64,000 bases of DNA from Abelmoschus esculentus (GCA_035048815.1 JAUCBN010000054.1:8897001-8961000), one strand, 5' to 3'; positions 46,162 through 60,013 are shown, counted from the first letter of the stretch. A program made the numbers and translations. The notes: generated from the sequence alone by a model not told the origin.

Positions 46162-46500
46162 TTGATTTTCTAAATGAATTATCCATTGTACTTATAATTC
46201 ACATTGTGTAGTACGTGGATCAAAAAGAGAAAATGATAATTCATTCCAACTTATTTCTTTCCCCAGCTATTTATTTTCTCCCCCTAATGTTGGGTAAACT
46301 GACTCATTAAAATGATAGTCAGTAAAACGGGTTGTAAATAAATCCCCTATTAGAAGCTCTTATATATATTCTCAACAAAAACTCATCTTTGTGCGTTGTG
46401 GTGGAGCAATTAGAACATATATCGCACACAAACAAAAAATCTAAGATGAGAAATATTTGGTTTCTGACCAAAAACCATTTGTAATGGGGAGAACTTATGA

Positions 46501-46765
46501 TCATTTGTTGGCTTGATGCGAATTTGTGATACTACATGTAAAATAACATATCATCAACATTATCAAGACTGGTTTCTTTAGAAAATAATCTGGAAAATTT
46601 GCTCGTAATTTTATCAACTGAGCAAGTAGCCTCGCAAACACCAAGTTGCGGGTTAATGACAAGGATACATATAACCATCTAGTCGATGCATCGATAAAAA
46701 TCATAAAATATCTAGATAGATTTTTAGAAAAGGTGTATGGGCCCATATATATCACCTTGTATCCG
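46501..46765 (-). pseudogene. copia integrase core remnant
   Basis: RYFMIFIDASTRWLYVSL and NLVFARLLAQLIKLRA match the copia integrase core. The preceding GDIYGPIH, with the first catalytic Asp, is readable only in the neighbouring frame near 46,745-46,765, so a frameshift separates them. The SDN/GE part is not intact. Confidence 0.75.
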
Positions 46766-48450
46766 TTCTAGAAAAGTAATAGATTTACACTTTATCTTAA
46801 CTGTTGATGATTGAATAATCAAATTGCTTTCATAGCAAGTATCTCATGAAAAATTACCATGAAGAAAATCTTAGTTCTTCAATAAATGACCACATGAAAG
46901 TGTCAGCTAATTTTCGCATCATAATTGAACCGGGATGGTCTAACCGGTCATGCCAAATAAAATTATCAATAAACATCTAGTTTACAATAGCATGAGCTTC
47001 AACTTGTACCAATTCTTATGTAGTACAATATGGATGATAGTGCATGTAATTTTGCCAAGATTTCCTTATTGCCTTGAATTATACTCGTAATATTGAGATA
47101 GTCAGCATCCCTTGACTAATATTCTCAATGTACTTCTGTAAATATCTTTAAAATTCAATAAGTCTCTTTGCGACTTTGACGAGCATAATGTATTGTAAAT
47201 ATGAGATAAAGTCTCATTTGGAAATAATATATTTGCTCAACGAGCATAGTGCACTGTAAATATGAGATAAAGTCTCAATAACATATTTGCTCAGTCGGAG
47301 CTTTCTATGATATTAGTACTTCCGGATATAGTACTCATATTATTCTCTTGCATTTAAAATGGGAAAAATATGCATAATTATGCACCTTTTAATATGTGCT
47401 TTATTTCATTCACTTCGGGGAATGCAAAATATGTGCTTTGTACCATTCACTTCGGGGAATGGAAAAAATTAAATATAGCACATTATATCAACTCGGTTAT
47501 TTATCAAAGATAAGCTCTCAAAAGCTCTTCCGAAGCATTGATATTTCAGTACTTTGAGATATAGTACTCACATTTTCCCTTGTATTTAAATGGGAAAATA
47601 TTTCTTATGCTTTAGTATGAATACTTGCACTGTCTGCTTGGCATAAATAACCACAATTCATTGTAGATTTCATTCCGGAAGTGATAATATTCTTCAAAGG
47701 ATAAATTAACATAGAATGTAAATAAATAATATGTAAAATAAATTAACATAAATATATAATAAATAAAACAAAATAAATAAAGATCAATTATTTTTTTTAG
47801 ATGTTACAAGGGAAATAAAATAAATGGCGAATTATTCTCTTGAAGGACTATGAGAAAAATTATCAATATCCAATTGAGTTGGATCAATAACGCCATTATT
47901 TTCGCCAAAAAGAAAATCTGATTATATTTTCTTCAATTTATCATTCATGATTATGAATAAAGTCCGTAATACTTTGGCGTTTGACAAGTACGAGATCAAT
48001 GGTTTATACCATCACATTGATAACATAAAGATTTTAATATGATCTCTATCATTCTTGTCATCTTTATAATTCCACTTCTTGTGGATATAAGTATTCTCAA
48101 AAGAATCAACTTATCCATGTTTATTTTATGACTTCAATTGCAACCACAATTACTAATGTGGCTTTTATTCATTCCGCTATATAATGTCACATTCGCTTCA
48201 GGGAATGGAGCGGAGCCTGTTGGGCGATATTCATGATTTTTCATAAGCAACTCATTATTTTGCTTAGCCACAAGAAGGCAAGAAATTAATTAAGAATATT
48301 TCTTAAAGCTTTTTTTCACGATATTGTGTCTGAAGGACAACATTGTTGGCATGAAAAGTGGAGTATGTTTTTTTTTTCTAACATATCCTCATCAATAATA
48401 CTCTGGCACATAATTGAGTTTTATTCACTAACCATATAGTGAATTATCAC

Positions 48451-48650
48451 GTTTGCATTCACTTCAAGGAATGAAACAAATTCAATAATCGCATGGAATA
48501 AACATCATGCTTGCATTCACTTCAGGGAATGACATAAATCAAATAATCGCATGGAATAATCATCATGCTTGCATTCACTTCATGGAATGTCATAAATCCA
48601 ATAATCGCATGAAATAATCATCATGCATGCATTCACTTCAGGGAATGCCT
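48451..48650. repeat. 58-bp tandem repeat in copia element
   Basis: TGCATTCAC recurs at 48,454, 48,512, 48,570 and 48,628, exactly 58 bp apart. Each is followed by TTCA(A/G/T)GGAATG, then AATAATCGCATG(G/A)AATAA. The CATTC...GAATG motif also occurs singly near 47,411, 47,444 and 48,179. Confidence 0.85.
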
Positions 48651-50257
48651 CCCATAAAAATTCTTTGATCAAGACAATTTTCGTAACTTGAACTTGGGAG
48701 AAGTCTATAGTCGAGTTTTTCGACACAAAAAAAATATTGCTTCCAAGCAAATATAGACTTTATAATATTCATACTATTAAATAGTAATTGATCAGCCGAT
48801 ATATATTCAATATATACAAAGAATAAAAATTTAATCCTCATACGCGGCGTTAAACCAGTCCACAAGGTCCTTTAAAAAGAACCTCCTTTGAGACCAGTAG
48901 CCTCGCAGAACGGGATGTCCGGCCAATATACTCGGATTAAACCAACATAACAAAGAGCATATTAATTGATTAAAGGTTTAATATTTGTTCTAATATCATG
49001 TAATACTTAAAACAAGATTAAAACATAAACTTTCGTCATAATAATAAAATAAACAAATATTGGTTATAAATAAAGATAAAAAATATTAAATTAAATAAAT
49101 AAAACATATCGGACTTTCCACTAATTTGAATATATGGAAAGTTTAATCACCAATATTTTGTTAAAATCCTTTTTGGAAATTGTCGACAAGCACCAGAAGA
49201 ATTGAGTCACTTTATCGCTACACAAACACCAAACAACCAAAGATTTTTAATAAATTAAAAATCAAATCAAAGATCAAGAGAGAAAAATAATCAGTAATTA
49301 AAATATAATTGAGGGAGAAAAATTTATCTTTGATTTATACTAGTAACAAATTCTTGTCAATAACTCCTTTAAGATTTGAACGACAAATATCTTCGTTGGT
49401 TAGAGTCTCGTGCTGATAACGTGTTGTGAATAAAAATAAGAACAAGAAGAAAAGAGAGAGACAAAAGGGAGAGATTTTATTATATTCTCAAAGTTGAGTT
49501 GTGTACAATGCTTTGCCTAAAAGTCTATATTTATAGGCATAAGATGGAAAACCTAATTCCAATGGGTATTAAACCCTAATAATAAAGCCCATTAAAGTTT
49601 AACTTAATATATGGATATCCACCATAAATAAAGATATTTATAACAGAAGAGTTTATATTAAAAGAATATTTGAAGCTTATATTTCATGGTATATTGAATA
49701 CAATGGTTGTCTCTCTCTCTAGGGAATGAGGAAACGTGTTAACAAACTAACCAGAGAATACAAAAATGCAACTAACCCCCAACTGATCTAAAAATGCATA
49801 ACAAACTAAGCTTATGATTATTAATTCTTCTAATATTCACCCTACTTCTTCAAGCTCCTCAATTCTCTTCGGGTTGATGATTCTTTAGCAAAAGAGAAAA
49901 GATATCATTACTTGAACTTGATCATTAATAAAAAAAAATTCTTCAAACCAAAAACTTGTAATTCTTACTTAGTTGTGCAATAAGAATCGAAGGTGTTCTT
50001 CATCCTTTCATTCTTCTTAACTCACCTTTTTTTTGTTATTTACTGAGAATCGAAAATGTTCTTCATCCTTCTGTTCTTCTTAATCCACTTCGTTTTTACA
50101 ATTTTTTTGTGATTCGGAATTCTCTTGATCATAAAAAAACAACACTAATTTTCTTTTGAAGAAATTTGATCACCAATGAACAAAAACTACTCCAAAAATG
50201 AAGACTAATAAGGTGAGGCAAATAATAGAGATTGAACAATTATGATAGGCATCTCAC

Positions 50258-50663
50258 CCAAGATGTAGGTAAAAGGAACATCCATGTGTTGAATTTTGAA
50301 CAAAACTTTAGAAGCAACAATGATAGTATACACTTCCCAACCAGTCACCCCCCAAAAAAGATCACCCTTCTTGTATCTCGAATGTGTTGTATCCACAACT
50401 TTGGCGACTCCATAACCAAGTATAGGCGAGCCCATCTGGAAAGACGCCACATACGAACCTTCGAGCTTCTTCATGCGATTCCTCATGTACAGATCGCAAG
50501 ACAAGTAGAGATTCTTGACTAAAATCACATCTTTGGTAGCCTCCAGTCCTTTCAATTGAATTTTGATTTCTTTAATCTCCATGTCTGATTCTTTGGGCAA
50601 ACAGACACTCACATGGTTCTTGAGAACTAGCTGCTTGTTCCTCTCTGATTCTTTATCGACCAT
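50258..50663 (-). pseudogene. 2-alkenal reductase fragment in TRIM T3, open frame
   Basis: This is the only cargo copy without an internal stop. From the ATG at 50,663 the frame reads NKQLVLKNHVSVCLPKESDM, then EIKEIKIQL, LVKNLYLSCDLYMRNRMKK, GSPILGYGVAKVVD and GDLFWGVTGWEVY, to FTYILG and the G|GTGAG donor at 50,258. The frame runs on into intron-like sequence (stop at 50,205). Pro to Leu in SCDPYM and Trp-Glu-Glu to Trp-Glu-Val changes suggest drift. It lacks the NADPH-binding domain, so no reductase activity is expected. Confidence 0.8.
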
Positions 50664-52688
50664 CAAAGTTTTTTTGGAACAAAAACTAAAAGAACTCAAG
50701 AAAAGGAGAGACAAAGAAGACAAACTTGAATCAAAAAAGAAAAAAAAAGGAACGAGAACACATCGTGAACAAGCATTTGAGCGACAGTAGCGGAAGAAAA
50801 ATAAATGGTGTCAGAATCACCAACGACTGATACCATGTAAGACTATACAAGAAACTATATTAACAAGAATATTTGAAACTTATATTTCATGGTATATTGA
50901 ATACAGTGGTTGTCTCTCTTTATATAGGGAAGGATGAAGCCTGTTAACAAACTAACCAGAGAATACAAGAATGCAACAAACTCCCAATTGACCTAAAAAT
51001 GCATAACAAACTCAGCATATGATTATTTATTCTTCTAATAACTTCAACCACCAAATCTTACGATCACTAATAATTAAAGTACAAATCTATCTTAGAATCT
51101 CTTAATCTATAAAATAATCACATAACCTCAAATACTCAACATAAAACATGTATTATTTATACTCATAAACCCCAAACCTCAACCCTTAAATCTTACACAC
51201 TAATAATAGCTACTTGAAAACCTAATCCTTAAACTAATTCTATAACCACAAACACTAGACATGTTTATCCTTAAACCCTAAACTTCAACACCAAAATCTT
51301 ACAATCACTAATAATATTGAATTTGGTTTTTAAAACATTTGAGAGAAATGAAAATTTTTTAGTTAAAGTAAAATATATCTCAATAAGTCATGAATATAAT
51401 TTAATATAATTAATTCTAATTAATCTAACTGGATGTTTCAAGGATTAAATTCGTTTAATTACTTTAAACATGCAGTCCATTAAATCATGAAAATATATTA
51501 AATTAATTAAGTCATCTAATCTAAAACAAAATTTTATTTAATATATACTTTATTAATTCAAATGCATGTTTTAATTTAGTTTAATGAAACTGATTTAATT
51601 TTGATCTAACCTAAAATCTAATACCAAACAAATAAATAAAATGCACAAGTTAACAAAACATAGATCAAATTATACAAATTACAAGATTTAAATTCCGATT
51701 TCATTGAAATTATGACCGAATTACAAGGTTTATAAAGCCACATGAACGAAAGCCCTAATTAACCCAATTATCCCCCCTCAATTAATACCCTAACACATTA
51801 TCTCTGTTCCATTTAAAAGATAGTAGAATATGATGTGATCGTTAATGTTAATATTCCAGCTAATGGGGGAAAATCACAATATACGATTATTGGTTTTGAC
51901 CGATATACAACTACCATGTGATAGATTAAAGCAGGAAATGGTAAAACTAGAAGGAAAAAAAAAACTCAGATTTCATACTTGTAGGGTTGCTTTTTATTAG
52001 AAAAAACTCAAATTTACCTAATATTTTTGTTTTGGGTTTTAATTAAGATAATAACAATACGTAGGTAGGAAAAATTAAGGTATGACATAGATTTTTAATT
52101 GATTATGTTAGTATATATAACAAAAACTTTATTTGACACTTTAAATTAATTTAAAATTTTAGTAGTTTAAATTTATCAACACATTAATTTGATTAATATG
52201 TATATACATTTATTCTTATATAATTTAATAAATAATTGTTAATAATTGAATTATTTCATAAAAATATTATAAATACAAAAATTAAATAATTTAAATGGTG
52301 AAATAATTTGTTATATTATATTATAATATATAGTAAAGTCGATCTTATCTTTTCATATCTTTAAAAAAATTATCTATCTCAATTCTTTTATTTTCTATAA
52401 GTTTTATACGGACTTTATAAAAATAATAACAATACAATGACATAATAGAAAGACCTTTCATTCTCCACATAAAATGAAGTCAAGTAGCCACACATTTATC
52501 ATAAACATGTCATAATTGATTTCAAACATTTAGGCCTTTTAACACTTTTCTACAGATAAAAGAGGAAGGGGTTGGGATTGCTCAGGGATCAAACCCGAGA
52601 CTTAATTAACTTAAAACTTAAACCCAGTCTTTTTATTAAACCATCTTCCTTATTTTAATTTTACTAGTTCCTGCAAAGAAACAATATT

Positions 52689-53211
52689 TCAAATTATTTT
52701 CTGGAAACTTGTTGTCAAAGTTGGAGCCGGGCTGTCCGGGTCAATCGTAGCCGTTGCCTTGTATCCAAGTTTGTTCACCTCAGGAGGAGTGGCCGAAGAT
52801 GTGTCCAGAAGCGTTTCCACGGTAGCCCAATTGACATTAGTATTAGTAATGTCAATATACACCTGCAGATTTGATTTATATGAAACTTGATCAAATGATT
52901 TTATTTGAATGTTACAAGAACATTGAATGGATGCATACCTTGTTGCTTTGACCGTTCATATTGCTCCAGGCAATAACCCACTTAATGCCAGCTGGGGTTG
53001 CATACACAGCCCCGCCTTTCGAGCTTCCAGCTCGGGGATCGGCGTCGTGCTTAATTTTATTGGACCACATTGCTTGAAGAACAAATGGTCGGTTTCCAGA
53101 GCCAAACCAATCTATTTGGTCAGCAAGGTTGACATTATCATTGGAAATGTTCTGAAGAGTCACGTCTGTATAGAATGCAGGACCAGAACTGCTAAATACA
53201 ACGGGAGCCAT
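52689..53211 (-). CDS. JIP23-like protein, copy 6
   Basis: Exon 1 is 53,211 to 52,939, the intron is 52,938 to 52,863 (one base differs from copy 4), and exon 2 is 52,862 to 52,689. The predicted 148-residue product equals copies 4 and 5. As in copy 1, the G-box region is deleted just above the TATA box and replaced by a short tandem duplication (about 53,341-53,420). It is the R2 counterpart of copy 1 and shows what the part of copy 1 outside the window probably looks like. Confidence 0.6.
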
Positions 53212-53710
53212 CACCTTAATTTGAGAAATCGAAATACCTTAAGCTGTGTGTTTGGTTTGGTTGTGCTCTGCTGCTGTACGAGATACACCTATATATACTA
53301 TTCTGCAGCCCATAAAATGACAACAAGCAGCTATTGCTATTAGATTGTTTCATACTATTAGATTGTTTCAAGCGGGGGTTTTCATACTATTAGAATGTTT
53401 CAAGCGGGGGTTTTCAGGGGCTCTAAACCATACAAGATTGACTTATTGGTAAAATTATCGGAAGTTTCAGTTTAAAATTTTAAAGAATCTTTATCGTTCT
53501 GGTTAAACATGTTACTGAATAATAGTTAAATCTATTATAGCATGTATTATAAATGATTTTAGAATAAATTACAAAAATTAGAAATAAAAAAGATTAATTT
53601 TAGTGAATTTTTTTTAAATATTTAAATATTATAAAAAACTTACAACGTGCAAGGTTTTTATAACAACAATGCAGGACTAAATATTTAAAAATTAGCTTAT
53701 AATCCACGTG

Positions 53711-54194
53711 TAGAGATGGTACTGGTCGGGTCGGATTTTTGGCTCACCCGCACTTGACCCGAACATTAATACCTTCCACTGCCACCCAACCCGACCTAAG
53801 TTTAGGGTGGAAAAAATTCGACACGATGTTTTAATCTTCAAAACCCGACCTGGCCGAGCTATTAATAAAATTTAAATATTAGGGACTTAATTGTAAAAAA
53901 ATAATTTTTAGGATCTAATTGTAAAGAAAAATAAAAATAAGTGACCAAATTGTAAAAAATTAAATTTAATAACCTATTTGTATAAAAAAATATAAGTAAG
54001 AATCATTATTGCAAATATCCCTTAAAAATATATGAAAAATTACACTATTATTCTTAGGTCGGGTCAAGTCGGATTTTTCCAACCAAAAACCGACCTTGCC
54101 CGAGTCAATCCCAATTTTTCTACAAAAAAAAATCGACCTGATCGGGTCGAATCGGTTTAGAACCCATCGTGTTCAATATCTGTACCAATCCCTA
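53711..54194. mobile_element. hAT-like non-autonomous element, U6 copy
   Basis: This is the counterpart of 878-1,360, with the same ends and flanks. Confidence 0.55.
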
Positions 54195-55590
54195 TCCATT
54201 TGTTGGACTTACTTTAAGTAGTTAGCGTGTGGTTGTTATAACTAAATCTATGTTTCCACTATTATAAATATTTTAATATTATTAAATTATCTCATATAAG
54301 GGTGTTCAAAGGCTTTAAATCATACTCGATTGACTTATCGGTAAAATTACCAGAAATCTCAGTTTTAAGTTTTACTTTGTTCCTAAATTTAAGATTATAA
54401 ATATTGCTTAACAGAAATTAGATATTTCAATCTCATATCACATATATGGAATAGTTTCAAACATATAAATAGGGACGAAAAAATACGTAATCATGTTGAT
54501 TTTAGGTTGGATCATTTATGATCGAGTCAAATTAGCTACAGGTCATTTTAAGTCCATAAAATATTTTGACTCGATTCAGGTCGGATGCAGATCAGTTTCT
54601 GGTCAGGTTCATTTCGTTTCAGGTCAGTTTCAAGTTGGGGTCCTTTTAGAAATGTTCAAAACCATTCAAGTCTAAATCAGTCAATTGACGAGTTAATTCA
54701 AGCTCTGATGGACTTAAGGTCAGATTCATTTCAGGTTGGTTTAATTGGAGGTTGGGTAATTTCAAACTGGATTCATTTTAGGTTAGGTTAATTTGGGTTT
54801 TGAAATCGTATTAAGTTTGAGATTGATACAATTAGTCGATAGATTTTGGATTGGGTCATTTCGAGTGAATTATTTAATTTCTTTCATGAACATGAATCAC
54901 ATTAAAAATGAATATTTTACAGTAGAATGAATAAAATATTATTATTATTATTTAAAATATTGAAGTAAATTACAAAGATTAGAAATAAATAAGCGTCAAT
55001 TTTTGTAAACAAATATAATTTTGGAAACTAACATGAATAAAAATATCATCATAATAAAAATATTGGCTAAATTACAAAAAATGAATAGGGGTCAATTTGA
55101 ACTAAAAATTAAATTTTAGCTACTACAACAAACAAAAATATTATTGGACTAAATTGCAAAAATATAAATAAATATGGGAATTTTGACTAAAACTTTTTAT
55201 AGGGACTACGATAAACAAAAAATTATTCCACTAAATTACTAAAAATAAAAATATATGAGTCAATTTCAGCTAAAAATGTTTTTGTGGGGTTTAATGAACA
55301 AAAATATCATCATATTAAAATATTGGACTAGATTAGAAAAAAAATAAAATAAATGGTGGTCGATTCGGTTTAAATCTTAGGATTTAATTTGAGAGAAAAT
55401 ATACCCCTAATCCCTAAACTAATCTCCCCCCAACATTCCACTTGAAATATTTACCCCTAAACCCTAAACATGGATCCTAACTCTTACGATCATTACTCAC
55501 AAATAATTAAAAGTTCAAGCCTAATACCTTAATCCCTTGATTAATCTCAAACACTCAACTTGGCATGTTTACCCCTGTATCCCAAACTTA

Positions 55591-56948
55591 TGTAAAATTA
55601 TACAATAAACTATATTAACAAGAATATTTGAAGCTTATATTTCCTGGTATATTGAATATAATGCTTGACTCTCTTTATATAGGGAAGGAGGAACCCTGTT
55701 AATTGCATAACAAACTCAGCTTATGATTATTAATTCTTCTAATATTCACCCTACTTCTTGAAGCTCCTCAATTCTCTTCGGGTTGATGATTCTTAAGAAA
55801 AAGAGAAAAGATATCGATACTTGAACTTGATCATTGATACAAGAATTTCTTCAAACCAAAACCCTTGTAATTCTTACTTAGTGGTTCAATAAGAATCGAA
55901 GGTGTTCTTCATCCTTTCGTTCTTTTTAACTCACCCTTTTTTTGTGATTTACCGAGAATCTTAGATGTTCTTCATCCTTCCATTCTTCTTAATCCACTTC
56001 GTTTTTACAATTTTCTTGTCATTCGAAATTCTCTTGATCATAAAAAAACAACACTAATTTTCTTTTGAAGAACTTTGATTACCAATGAACAAAAACTGCT
56101 CTGAAAATGAGGATTTATAAGGTGAACCAAACAATAGAGATTGAACTATAATGATAGAAATCTCACCCAAGATGTAGGTAAAAGGCACGTCTGTGTGTTG
56201 AATTTTGAACAAAACTTCAGGGGCAGTAATGAGAGTATACTCTTCCCAACCAGTCACCCCCCAAACAAGATCACCCTTCTTGTATCCTGAATGAGTAGTA
56301 TCCACAACTTTGGCCACTCCATAACCAGATATAGGCGAGCCAATCTGGAAAGACGCCACATACGAACCTTCGAGCTTCTTCATGCGATTCCTCATGTACG
56401 GATCGCAAGACAAGTAAAGATTCTTGACTAAAATCAGATCTTTAGTAGCCTTCGATACTTCCAATTAAATGTTGATTTCTTTAATCTCCATGTCGGATTC
56501 TTTGGGCAAACCGACACTCACAAGGTTCTTGAGAAATAGTTGTTTGTTCCTCACCGATTCTTCATCGAACATCATAGTTTTTTTGGAACAAATACTAAAA
56601 GAACTCAAGAAAAGGAGAGACAGAGAAGAAAAACTTGAACCAAAAAAGAAAAAAAAAAGGAAAGAGAACACGTCGTGAACAAGCATTTGAGTCTTAGTAA
56701 CGGAAGTAAAATAAATAGCGTCAGAATCGTAGGCGACTAACACCATGTAAGACTATACAAGAAACTATATTTACAAGAATATTTGAAGCTTATATTTCAT
56801 TGTATATTGTATACAATGGTTGTCTCGCTTTATATTGGAAAGGAGGAACCTTGTTAACAAACTAACTACAGAATACAAGAATGCAACTAACTCCCAACTG
56901 ATCTAAAAATGCAACAAACTCAGCTTATGATTATTAATTCTTCTAATA
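55591..56948 (-). mobile_element. TRIM T4 (copy of T1)
   Basis: The structure is identical to T1, including the internally deleted 3' LTR and the degenerate primer site. It arose with R2, not by a new insertion. Confidence 0.82.
56167..56575 (-). pseudogene. 2-alkenal reductase fragment in TRIM T4
   Basis: It is the same as the T1 cargo, with the shared in-frame TAA at 56,465-56,467. One residue differs (TLITAPE instead of TLVTAPE), and the Ile form is the usual one in functional reductases. Confidence 0.8.
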
Positions 56949-58615
56949 ACTTCAACCACTAAATCTTACAATCACTAATAATTAAAGTACAAACCTATCT
57001 TAGAATCCCTTAATCTATAAAATAATCTCAAAACCTCAAATGCTCAACTTAAAACATGTATTATTTATACTCATAAACCCCAAACCTCAACCCCTAAATC
57101 TTACACACAAATAATAGCTACTTGAAAACCTAATCCTTAAACTAATTCAATAACCACAAACACTCAACATGTTTACCCTTAAACCCTAAACTTCAACACC
57201 AAAATCTTAAAATCACTAAAAAATTAAATTTCGTTTTTAAAACATTTGAGAGAAATAAAAAAAAAATAGTTAAAGTAAAATATATCTCAACAAGTCATCA
57301 ATATAATTTAATAGAATTAATACTAACTAATCTAACTTGAGGTTTCAAGGATTAAATTCGTTTAATTACTTTAAACATGCAGTCCACTAAATCATGAAAA
57401 TATATTAAATTAATTAAGTCATCTAATCTAAAACAAAATTTTATTTAATTTAATATATAATTTATTAAATCAAAAGCATGTTTTAATTTAGTTAAACGAA
57501 ACTGATTTAATTTTGATCTAACCTAAAATCTAATATCAAACAAATAAATAAAATGCAGAAATTAACAAAACATAGATCAAATTAAACAAATTACAAGATT
57601 TAAATTCTGATTTCATTGAAATCAAGACCGAATTACAAGGTTTATAAAGCCACAGGAACTAAACCCCTAATTAACCCAATTATTCCCCCTCAATTAATAC
57701 CCTAACACATTCTCTCTGTTCCATTTATAAGATAGTAGAATATGGTGTGATCGTTAATGTCAATATTCCAGGTAATGGGGGAGAAAAATCACAATATACG
57801 ATTATTGGTTTTGACCGATATACGACTGCCATGTGACAGATTTAAGCGGGAAAATGTTAAAATTTGAACGAAGAAACTCAGATTTTATACTTGTAGGGTT
57901 GTTTTTTATTAGAAAAAACTGAGATTTACCTAGTATATTTGTTTTGGGTTTTAATTAAGATAATAACAATACGTAGGTAGGAAAAATTAAGATATGACAT
58001 ATATTTTTAATTGATTATGCTTGTACATATAAAAAAACATTATTTAACACTTTAAATTAATTTAAAATTTTAGTAGTTTAAATTTATCAACACATTAATT
58101 TGATTAATATGTATATACATTTATTCTTATATAATTTAATGAAATAATTGGTAATAATTGAATTATTTAATAAAAATATTGTAAATACAAAGTTTAAATA
58201 ATTTAAATGGTGAAAAATAATTTATTATATTATAATATAATATATAGTAAAGTCGATCTTATCTTTTCATATCTTTAAAAAAATTATCTATCTCAATTGT
58301 TTTATTTTCTATAAGTTTTATACGGACTTTATAAAAATAATAAAAATACAATGACATAATAGAAAGACCTTTCATTCACCACATAAAATGAAGTCAAGTA
58401 GCCACACATTTATCATAAACATGTCATAATTGATTTCAAACATTTAGGCCTTTTAACCCTTTTCTACAAATAAAACAGGAAAGAGTTGGGATTGCTCAGG
58501 GATCAAACTCGAGACTTAATTAACTTAAGACTTAAGCCCAGTCTTTTTATTAAACCATCTTCCTTATTTTCATATTACTAGTTCCTGCAAAGAAACAATA
58601 ATTCCTTATTAAACC

Positions 58616-58848
58616 CACTTAATGCCAGCTGGGGTTGCATACACAGCCCCGCCTTTCGAGCTTCCAGCTCGGGGATCGGCGTCGTGCTTAATTTTATTGG
58701 ACCACATTGCTTGAAGAACAAATGGTCGGTTTCCAGAGCCAAACCAATCTATTTGGTCAGCAAGGTTGACATTATCATTGGAAATGTTCTGAAGAGTCAC
58801 GTCTGTATAGAATGCAGGACCAGAACTGCTAAATACAACGGGAGCCAT
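58616..58848 (-). pseudogene. JIP23-like copy 7, truncated
   Basis: The ATG is at 58,848, the TATA box is intact and two G-boxes (59,039-59,044 and 59,075-59,080) lie upstream. The coding sequence stops matching after AGIKW because 284 bp, covering the end of exon 1, the intron and exon 2, is replaced by CTTATTA. The frame ends at a TAA at 58,609-58,611 after 79 codons. The R1 counterpart (copy 2) is intact, so the loss followed the large duplication. Confidence 0.85.
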
Positions 58849-59038
58849 CACCTTAATTTGAGAAATCGAAATACCTTAAGCTGTGTGTTTGGTTTGGTTG
58901 TGCTCTGCTGCTGTACGAGATACAACTATATATACTATTCTGCAGCCCATAAAATGACAACAAGCAGCCATTGCTATTATTTTTTATTTTCAGTTTTTGT
59001 ATATTAATAAGGACAAATCTATTTGTTTTTTCAATTAC

Positions 59039-59080
59039 CACGTGCTTGTTTCATTCTACTTTATTCTTTTATACCACGTG
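59039..59080. promoter_or_regulatory. paired G-boxes upstream of truncated copy 7
   Basis: CACGTG occurs at 59,039-59,044 and 59,075-59,080. This complete upstream region now drives only a broken gene. Confidence 0.5.
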
Positions 59081-59528
59081 CATGGTTGTTATAACAACAT
59101 TGCAAGACTATCTATTCGAATATTTGCTTGTGATGCACATGTTAACAGTTTACTTGAAGTATTTAATATGCTGTTGTTATGACAAAATCTCATCTTCTTT
59201 TTTTAAATATTTTCATACTATTATATTGTTCGGGGGGGATTTCAGGGCTCGAAACCATACTGGATTGACATATTGGTAAAATTATCGGAAGTTTCAGTTT
59301 AAAATTTTAATGAATCTTTATCATTTTGGTTAAACATGTTACTAAATAATAGTTAAACCTATTATAACATGTATTATAAATGATTTTAGAATAAATTACA
59401 AAAATTAGAAATAAAAAAGATCAATTTTAGTGATTTTATTTTAATATTATAAAAAACTTACAACGTGCAAGGTTTTTATAACAACAATGCAGGACTAAAT
59501 ATTTAAAAATTAGCTTATAATCCACGTG

Positions 59529-60013
59529 TATAGATGGTACTGGTCGGGTCGGAATTTCGGCTCACCCGCACTTGACCCGAACATTAATACCTTCCACTGC
59601 CACCCAACCCGACTAGGGTTTAGGGTGAAAAAATTCGACCCAAGTTTTAAGCTTCAAAACTCGACCTGACCCGAGCTATTAATAAAATTTAAATATTAGG
59701 GACTTAATTGTAAAAAATTAATTTTTAGGATCTAATTGTAAAGAAAAATAAAAATAAGTGACAAAATTGTAAAAAAAATAATTTTAATAACATAATTGTA
59801 TAAAATAAATATAAGTAGGAATCATTATTGCAAATATCCCTTAAAAATATATGAAAAAGTTACACTATCATTCTCATGTCTGGTCAAGCCGGATTTTTCC
59901 AACCTTAAACCGACCTTGCCCGAGCCGATCCCAAATTTTTTACAAAAAAATTCGACCTGATCGGGTCGAATCGGGTTAGAACCCGTCGTGTCCAATTTCC
60001 GCATCCATCCCTA
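59529..60013. mobile_element. hAT-like non-autonomous element, U7 copy
   Basis: This is the counterpart of 6,971-7,455, with flanks TCCACGTG and TCCACTTG. Confidence 0.58.

Larger units (their letters stand above)
44091..49645 (-). mobile_element. Ty1/copia retrotransposon, decayed (5.56 kb)
   Basis: LTRs of 221 bp (44,091-44,311) and 224 bp (49,422-49,645) start TGTTATAAATATC and end CACAACA on the minus strand and are nearly identical. The primer site CGTTATCAGCACGAGACTC follows the 5' LTR, and the purine tract CCAAGGGGGAG precedes the 3' LTR. Integrase, linker, reverse transcriptase and RNase H remnants occur in copia order. All are interrupted, so the copy is not autonomous. TATTA at 44,086-44,090 may be the target duplication; on the right, TATTA (49,656-49,660) follows 10 extra bases. 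Confidence 0.92.
44064..51040 (-). mobile_element. TRIM T3, split by a copia element
   Basis: Target repeats ACTTC lie at 44,059-44,063 and 51,041-51,045. The right (5') LTR is 51,040 to 50,836 (205 bp), with primer site TGGTATCAG at 50,835. The left (3') LTR ends at 49,835 and is split at 44,090 by the copia insertion. The tail between cargo and purine tract is long, as in T1. Confidence 0.85.
41297..53211. repeat. array unit U5, enlarged by later insertions
   Basis: The unit has the standard order, with a hAT MITE nested in the hAT-like element (42,442-42,639) and a copia element nested in the TRIM (44,091-49,645). Without these insertions it would be about 6.1 kb. The GGTC-rich stretch is near 42,980-43,330 and the AT-rich spacer is 51,041-52,688. 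Confidence 0.85.
53212..58848. repeat. array unit U6 (copy of U1)
   Basis: The parts are as in U1 at +52,833 or +52,834: hAT-like element, GGTC-rich stretch (about 54,475-54,800), TRIM T4, AT-rich spacer (56,949-58,604), and truncated JIP-like copy 7. Confidence 0.85.
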
